Shown one piece after another: positions 38,001 to 47,000 of a stretch of 64,000 nucleotides of DNA (position 1 is its first letter; each line of letters begins with the position of its first letter). The DNA comes from Strigops habroptila (taxonomy: Eukaryota; Chordata; Aves; Psittaciformes; Psittacidae). Under the pieces are notes generated by a model. That model ran no database searches and was not told where the DNA came from. It was given only the letters and a program-made list of their open reading frames with translations. Location of the stretch: assembly GCF_004027225.2 (NCBI RefSeq), contig NC_046358.1, forward strand, positions 381,001-445,000. The letters are read 5' to 3'. The position numbers were made by a program, and so were the translations under genes.

Positions 38001-41000
38001 GTTCTAAAAGACAAACGTTTTGGCCTCTCTGAGGAGCTGCCTGGTCTCTGCAGGGGAAGGTCTGCAGCGTTCTTCTCCTCAAATGCTGCTTGTGGGTAGT
38101 GTTCAAGCCAGAGGGACTGCTGTGATCCAGTTTCTCTGTGGCAAAAACAAGCTCTGCAGCTTGAAGTGACACACTTGGATTTTCTGTGTTCCTTTGAAAC
38201 AGAAATCGGTTACCAGAGAGAAGAAAATGACCCACAGTCAGAGCACAGTCGTGTTGTCTCTGCTTGGGTTTGCTCTCACAGTGCAAGCTCTCTCCCAAGC
38301 TTGGAATGGTTATTTGCTACATGATTGCATTTATAAGAATAAAAGCATTATGTATAAAGACACCAAGCAAAGCTCTTTTGTCATCAAAACCACTTATGAA
38401 ATGAAGGCTCTGCGCTCCACCTTTTTGAATGCAGAGAACAGCCAGTTTATTTCAGCTCAAGAGCTCCATCTCTAGAATTAGTGCTTGGCATGGGGAGAAA
38501 TCCCTTGTTTGGTTTCACATCTTGAGCCTGGAGAGAAGTCTTTTCTTTAGGAGGCAGCCTGGAGCATAAAGACTACATTAAGCTGTTGGGCACAATAAAA
38601 TCCAGTCCATAGGAACATGGTCAGATACACTTTTTTGCTGTGTTTCAAAAGCTCTCACTTAAGAGTGGAGTTGAGCTGATGGTGAGTAGGATGAGATCTG
38701 TTCTGTAACAGAACAAATACAGCAAAAGAGAACCTGCAGCCATCATGTGCACAACACTTGTGCTTGGTTTGAGGAGGCTCAGGCAGCTGAGATCCCTTTT
38801 CCTGCCTTCTCTGGGATGTGCAGTCCTTGAGACTGAGAGTATATCTGCGTGGATGGGTACCTATAGTGCCTTCCCTTCTATAAGCTTCAGGGTTTCTTCT
38901 CCAGCATCCCTGTTGTTCTCCTTTCAGTGGATAATGGGTGTGATGCTGTGTAATGGATTAGGAATTTACTGTGGGTTTTCTCTCCTTTCAGTGGATAATG
39001 GATGTGATCCTGTGTAATGGATTAGGAATTTATTGTGGGATGAAGACTCTGTCTTGGCTTTCTTTGAAAACGTACAAGTGGCAAGGACTTTGGAACATTC
39101 CTACATACAAGTAAGTTGGTGTCAAAGGTAACTGCACAAGCAGTATCACAGCACAAAGTTTGGGCCCATGCTAAAGGTCGTGGTCATTGAAGGGTTGTTC
39201 TGCTAGGGTTGATGTGAATGAAAGAATTGGGGTGTGTTGAGGTGAGTCCAGTATCTAGTGGAAGCTTGGTTGTGAGTGTGTCATTGAAGTTGCTAATGAA
39301 GTTGTAGGCAATAGAGCTGTCATGAGCATTGCCTGATGTGTAGAAATGAGGGCATCTGCTGGAAATGAGCTGATTTAATGCAAGAGTTAAAGGAGATGCA
39401 GGAGTCCGAGTCAGGATCATACCCTGACATGGGTCTCTTCTTGTGCAAATAGTCCAAGTATTTGCAAGTAATCAGAACTCCAGAGTAACTGGGACACTGA
39501 AACTTAACATTTAATAGATCCCTTGTAGTCATGTGCCAGTAATGAGCCATGCTTTTCTGGAGTGCCTTTGCTGAGCAAAGCAGGACTGAGGAACTGCTCA
39601 CTGCAGTGGGTGAGGTGTACTAAGGTTGATAGTCCAAATAACAGGCTTCTCTTTAAGTCAGAAAGTATCTCACTAAGTGGTAGTTTTGATGAAGGAAATG
39701 GAGTCATTGTGCACACATGAGTTGGTGTCTCAAAGGGAAATGTTAGTGAATGTCTCATGGGCTGTTTCTTTAATGTGCTCTGCTCTTTTTCAGGGGTAAA
39801 ATGAAGAGAATTGTCTTCCAGTTCACCCCCTACAGCTGGGTGAAGTTTGAGTGGAAGCCAGCGTCCAGCCTGCGCCGGTGGCTGGCGGTTTGCGGCATCA
39901 TCTTTGTGGTAAGGAACTTCTGTCTTTTCTCTATCATTTGACTTCATGTTCTGTAACACTCGAGGCACTGTACAAAGGTAACTCAGGCTGAAACTCTGAC
40001 GTGGTGATGTTTCTTCAGTTGAGGCTGGAAGGGATCAATTCCAGCCCCTGCAGAAGAGGTGCCTGTTTCCATGACTCTGGTGCAGTTGACAGATTGATTG
40101 CACAAATACTTGTCCTTGCTTGCTGAACAGTGTTGATGTGCAGGGTGAGCAATGTAAACTGATCTATACATCGTTCACAAGTAACTGCTGCACCAGAAAC
40201 ATTGGCTCTGGTTGGAAGGGGCTGGTTTCTCTGCGTCTTAAGCAGGTCCATATCCCCTTACAGCTGGAGAGGGCTGTCACCAAAGCCTCAGGCTTCTCTC
40301 TGTTAGCTCTGAGCAGCTCCTGAAGCACGCAGCTTTGGATAATGTTTTTATACAGGCTTAAATAATTCCATTATCCTAGATTTTCTTTTCTCATGTTTCA
40401 CTGAACACATAGCACATGATGGTGTTCACAGGATCCAGCTGGACCAGTTCAGGTAAACCAGCTCCCCATTTAGACAAGAGGGGAAGTTGGGCTCTCCAGC
40501 AGTCCCAGCAAACTGACACTCTGCCTCCTTCTTCTGAACTGCTGTTAGGGAATGCACCACTGGAATTCCTAACTCCCATTTCACAGCCACATGACACTGA
40601 CAGAGAGGATAAACTTGGCTGTTTAAGTGCTTCTTCCCCACTCCTGCCTCTTGTCAGCTGGGGGACTTTGGCCTTTGTGGTGTCCATGGGATGTCACTTA
40701 GCTCTGCTCTGCACCACTCAAGCTTAGTTTAGTTCAGCAACTGTAAGTTTAACCAACCTTGTGACACTTTCAGTGATTCCAGAGACAATGGGCATTAACC
40801 AGTTTCTGTATTAGTGCTGTGGTACAGGATATGGCTCTCTTTTTAAACAGTTGCTAGAACATTAGACCTTTAAGCATCTTGAAATCTCTGGAATATGAAA
40901 TCTGGTGGTGATTCAGCTTGGAGTGAAGGTCCCTATTCCTGTTTGCTGAGTGGGACACATCAGCCAGCTTGGGAAGTCACCACCCCCCTCACAGCAACAC

Positions 41001-44000
41001 TGCGTGTTACACTGATGTTGAACTCAGAGCTGGGTTGCTTCAGGAGCACTGTGCTGTCTGTAAGTACACGAGCAGCACAGAGCAGTGCCAGGCAGGCTGT
41101 GAGCCGCATCAGTGAACACGAGCTCACATCACTGAACACACGTTCACATCACCTGAGTTCCAGCACACAAACGTTGCCAGCTTCACATGGCACAGCAGCC
41201 TTGCTGAGGGTCCCACAGCTCATGGGATAAGCACAGTGAATGTGCCTGTGTAAATAAAATAGGTGCTCCTCTGAATGGTTACTGTGTGCGTGCGCCCAGC
41301 TTTGCACCCTGGTGAAACGGGGGATTAGGTGCTGGAGCAGCTTTTGCAACTGAGACATTCCGTTGCATTTGTACCAGTCTTTGGGATAATAATGTTTGTT
41401 TAGCAAGCCTGGCTCGAGCTGACAGTTCAGAAGGAGCTTCAGGTACTGGCTCACTCTTCTGGATGAACCAATGCTCAATGCCATTTGTTATCATTTCTTT
41501 AGAAGTGAGAGACGTGTGTCTGCTTGCTCGCTAGTCACATTGCCAGGGAGCTCACTCAGAACATTTTGCTATAGAGGTGTAAGCCATTCTAAGCTGGCTT
41601 TGGCAGTGACATGTAACTGTAAGAAACCAAACCAAACACCCCAAGATGTGCAGCTTATGCCTCTTGTTACTGTGGGGTTCCCCCAGCCAGATTTTAAATG
41701 ATAGTGAAAGGAGAAGCTGTTGCTTTGGGGGTTTATTATCAGTTGTTCTGCAGGTATTCAAACTCCCAGTTAACCTGTTCAGCATTAGGGCAGTGCTTGC
41801 CCAGGTATCTGCTGTGTGGTTTTAGCACCTCTTCCAACACACAGAAAATACTTAAACCCAACTGTTGGCCACTGCTGCAGCTGCTGATGGTGCCCTCAGC
41901 AATACTTAGTGGGACTTTGTGTGATAGAGAAATGGTGGGGGGCTCCTGCAGGGAGAGAGGGAGGTTCCAGCCTTCATTCAGTGAAGTCTCCTCAATGTAA
42001 CTAAAACTTCCTTTTTCTCAGTTTTTATTGGCAGAGCTGAACACCTTTTACTTGAAGTTTGTCCTTTGGATGCCACCAGAACACTACTTGGTCCTGTTGC
42101 GACTTGTCTTTTTTGTCAATGTGGGAGGTGTGGCCATGAGGGAGATCTACGACTTCATGGATGACCCGTAAGCCAGTCCTCCTGTCTATACACCATGTCC
42201 AGCTTCACTGCTTTGTTTGAATTTGCTCCAGCTTGTTGGCATCCATCTCGGGGCAACAGTTCAGCTTGGCAGGGACAAAGAGACCTAATCCCAAAGCATC
42301 TGCCTTGTGTTCTTTTGGGTTGGAGGTAACATTCTCACTACATCCGGTTAGAGAGCAGCTGTTGTTAAGGGCATTCTGTGTGCACTGGTTTTAACCTCAG
42401 TTTTTATTAACTGATCACTCTTTAGACAATGTCATGTGTGGATTAGCTGGAGTGCCACTGGCTGGTGCGCAGAGGGGTCCTGAGCTCCACTGTCAGCCTG
42501 AGCGCCAGGAGCTACAGTCCTTACATGTACCTTCTAAGGGCAATAGGGCCCAAACTAAACCCAACAAGTGCTTCTTAAAGGTGCTTCTTTTCTTGAGCTG
42601 TCTTCCAGCTGATCCCTGCTCCTCTGGAGCTCTTGTGGCTCCTCTTGCAGATCGAGGACCCTTTAGAGCAAAGTGGATTGGAGGTGAAGTGCACCCGCAC
42701 ACAGCAGTGCATGTACTTTCAGATTGTTCCTACTTCAGCATCATATTTGTCCTCGCTGCTTTTGTTTCTGCAGACCATGTAAGGCCTGAGAAAGCTTTGT
42801 TCTTTTAAGTTTTAGTGGTAATGTCGCAAACTGCCTGAGCCCACATCTTAAGTCTAAGGAAACATCTGGCTTCAAGGGATGTTCATTGTCTGTCACTGAC
42901 CAACACCAAAGTGTCTGTGTTCAGAATTTAGGGTTCCAACACTCTCTGAAGATCAGTGTCCCTTGCAAGGCTTTGACTCCTAGAGCTGGGAAGAAGGGTC
43001 AACCCACATTGCTTAGTCGGATTCAGGACATTCAGCAGTGGCAGGCTGCCCCTGCCCTTGGTGTCGGACCTACTGGTGTGGGACGTGCTTCCAACTCAAA
43101 GGTAAGAAGAGGTCCCTGCCTCTCACTGCTGAGCTCCTCTCCTTAGCACCATTCACAATCTTCTGGTCCTTGTGTTGGGGTTGGAAAAACTCCTTTGCTT
43201 CTGTTCAACCACATAACATTGAAATGTAGGAGAGTCATCAGTCACCAGAGTGTCATTGCTGGTTCAGTCTGTGCCATTCTTTCAGTGAGCTGGAGAAGCT
43301 CACCCAGCAAGCAGAGACTCATCCTGAGCTGCATGTCTTCATCCTTGCTGCCACCACCACCACCTACTGCTCTGTTTCTTGGTGGAAAGGTGACTACCTG
43401 CCTCACTGCTGAGGGTCATGGCTCTGCTTGATGCACCACAGAGCTGACCTCTTGCGAGTGGCAGAACCCAGCATCTGGTCTTTGCTAACATCATCTTTTG
43501 CAACTGGACTTGGATCCCTTCATGCATTTCAGGTCATCCAAGATAATCAGTCCCTGTTTTACCAGCTTCACAGGGTGTATTTTCAGTGCACATCATTTTG
43601 AACCCAGGAACCATTCTGGATTCCCCCTGTGATGTAGGGAGAAGCTGCTGGGAAGAGCAGGCTGCACCAGGGGCTCCTAGCTAACAGCACATCAGAAACC
43701 TTCCCAACCTTTTCCTTTTGGAAACTTGTTCAACTTCTTAACAGACAAAGGTTGGAATATTCCACTGATGTTCCTTGTCAGAAACATGGCTCATTGCCTG
43801 GTCTGGCAGCAAGGAGATTGTCTGAGATGAACTGGTATTAGCTCTCTTCAGCCAACCTTGCAGTATTTAGTCTAGACAGTGGTGCAGTTCAAATAGGAAG
43901 ACTCTCATTTTTTCTTATTCAGGGTTCTTAGTATCTGCAGGCAGTTCTGGGGCTTTGCTTGCAGGAACTTGCTCTGGGCATGGTCACAGTAAAGTACCTG

Positions 44001-47000
44001 GCATTGACACAGCCCAAGAAGAGGGGAGGTCCTTGAAGCTGTTCTCCAGCCCTTACATACACTGTGATGGACACACTGCCTCTGAGTCCTTGAGGACTGT
44101 GTGTGTGAAATGTTCCTGACTAGAAATGTCTTGATGCCAGAGGAGTCTGTGGCATTTGACTTGTCACATATTCCTGGTTTCTAGTCCTCAGGTCTCTTCC
44201 AAGGAGTCTGCATCGAAGCCATGGATTTTAATCTCATTCATCAACTAAAGAAAGGACTTTCCTTTAAAATCTCTCATGAGTAGAAGGGCAGGAACCCAAC
44301 TGGTCTGCGCAGCTCTCCTGCTGGGGTTGCCTCTCATTCTTCTGTCAGTGTGCTGTCATGAGCTGGAGGAAGCGGAGCAGCGAAGCAGAATCTGACCTGG
44401 TCCTGTGAGCAGCTTGAGCTCGCAGCAGAGATGGGCTGTTTCTGTCTCCCTGCTAAGGCTGGTTTCTGCCCATTTAATCTGTCACAGCAGAGGAGCCACC
44501 TGGAGCAGTTTCTGAAGTCCTTTCATCTAGGCAGGATACGCTTCAAAAAGGAATGTGCTCATCCCACCTGCATCAGCAATAGCCTGCACTCGATTTACTG
44601 CATCGTGTTCTTTCCAGGTTGGTGTAGTTTGAACTTACACATTGGTGTCAAACATGATTCAGGCCTCAGGCTTAAAACACCGTGTGTTTTGTGTGCTTGA
44701 CTTGCAATGACTCCCCGGGATTGAGGAGAGGGGAGAGAAGCTCTGTTTGCTCTCCGTGCTTTGATCCCTTCCCACGTACTGGGAATCCGGGGAGATGCAG
44801 TGGGGCAGGTGTGTCTCAGCAACAGGAACATGCCTGCTAAAGGAAGGATGCTCTCCCAGTGCAGCTGGGCATTTGTTAGGGGGCTTCTCTTCGTCCACTA
44901 CATGGTGTAACCAGCAAGAAACCATGGCCCAAAGAGCTTATGTGGCTGCTGAATGTGAGTATTTCCTCAGGCAGGCAGGAGGCTGCACATCACAGCAGGC
45001 ACAGGCTGGAATGTCCCACTGCTGCAATGCCCTGCAAGTACTGCAGAGGTCAGCTTGGCACGTCCATGCCTCTCCCCAGCCCTCCACAGGGATCTTGCAT
45101 TGCTTTGCTCCCATCTCCTCTGTCCTGCCCCAGTTGTTTTGCTACTTTACACTGAATTCTTCCTGGGTGCATTTCACTTCACATCTTGTGCTGTGGTAGG
45201 AGAGGGATAACACAGTCAGATGGGCAAGAGACAGGACCTGATAGGCGAATGTGCTTCAGAATGTGCTGTGGTTAAGTGAGGGCAAGGCCTCCTGTGGGAT
45301 GGATGTCCCTGTGCTTAAAGCAGGGACAGGTACAGCAAAGGTAGAAGAAGGAACAACAGAAGGCAAAAGAACAGCTCCCTTTAAGCTGAGTTGGTGGTTC
45401 CTTTGCATGGTTTCTCTCCAGCATCTTCAGAGGCACAATGTGCAGTTGAGGTGGCAGGTTTATGGCTAACAGGAGGGTGCAACACTGTGGTTCTTTGTGT
45501 GGGTTGGAAGTAAAAGATCCAGTCAGTCGTGTGTGCTTGGTGATGGTGGTGGGTGAGGGTGTTGCTTTTCTCACATTCAGTGTTCCTTGAACCAAATCAG
45601 TTGGATTTCAGGAAACAATTAAGTCATTCCTTTGAAGAGACGGAAAACAACACATACCACTGCTAGCAGCTTTCTCCTGGTTCTTTACTCCAGTGGGAAT
45701 AAAATCCCATTTTAGATTCAGAAGATGGGTGATAGAACAACAATGATTTAGTCTGTTGGACACACACCTGCGTGCACCCATGGTGCTGCTGTGGGCAGGG
45801 TTTCAGTGCAACCCAATGCATAAGACAGGGCTTGTTGTGTTGCCCAAACAGCACCTTGTTGGATCATTGACATGGGAATCACCCGGTCAATCAGCTGTAA
45901 AAATGTCAGCTCCAGAGAGGACGTGAACAGCCGAGGCCAAGCAGGGAGGGTCCAGCTGGTGGACATCCAGCCACTCACCCAGGTCTCTAGCAACAGGCTT
46001 TGAGGGTAACAGGGTCTCCTGGAGGCAGCTGGTGGGTATTTGGGGTTCAGGTATTTCCCACGCAGGAGGAGGGGGCCCAAAAGATGGTTCATTGCCAATC
46101 CCTGCTCCTGTGATAGATGCCAGTCTCTGCCTCTGGCTAGATGGCTGGGTTCTGCTGCCATTTAATTTCTGGCATTACTGATCGATGGGTCCTTCACTGG
46201 GTGGGTCCATGGCCCTGCAGCTTCTCATCAACTCGTCGGGTTTTGCTTGAAAACAAGCCCTGGGGATTAAATATTAATCATGTTTTTGCCCCAAGGTTGT
46301 GTTGTCCTAGAACTGAAATGCAGTCCTGGTGTCCTCAGGGTCTTGCCTGCCTGTTACTGAGCTCTCCACCTTTAACAGCCCTTCAGAGGGGATCAGTGAC
46401 AGCTCACTGAGTGCCTTTCTGGGAAGAGAGCAAGTGGCAGAATGTGATTATACAGGGGTTGGATGTGGTTGTGTCAGTGTGACTTGGTGTTGGCAGAGGA
46501 AATCCAGGAGTAGAGCTCCTGTTTCACCCCGTTCCTGACCCTCCGCGGGTGAGGTAGTTGTTTTATGTGGATGTTTTACCAATATCCTCAAAATGGGGAT
46601 ACTTCCCTGCATCCCATGGTGATGAAGTTTAACTTTTCGTGTGTTTTCAGAGCCTTTGAGAGGAAACTTAAGTAACACCAACATGAAAGGCATCACCCTG
46701 CAGAGCCTTAGAGCCTGTATAAGCCATGCTGGACCTTTAGACCTGTGCAAAGCTGAATGAAGTTATTACCCAGCTGGTTTTTGTATGACTGTTTCTCTGC
46801 GTGCTCAGTTTCACAGCAGTGGCTGTTGTGTGTGTGTTCCTCCTGCAGGAAGTTCCACAAGAAGCTGGGCCAGCAGGCATGGCTGGTGGCTGCCATCACC
46901 GCCACGGAGTTCCTCATCGTCGTGAAGTATGATCCCTACACGCTCACGCTCTCTCTTCCCTTCTACATTACCCAGTGCTGGATCCTGGGGATTATCCTGG

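Noticed and set aside
38928..38975. Copy 1 of the duplicated exon 8 start as a separate mutually exclusive exon
   Set aside because: It has no donor after the 48 exon-like bases and runs straight into the second acceptor.
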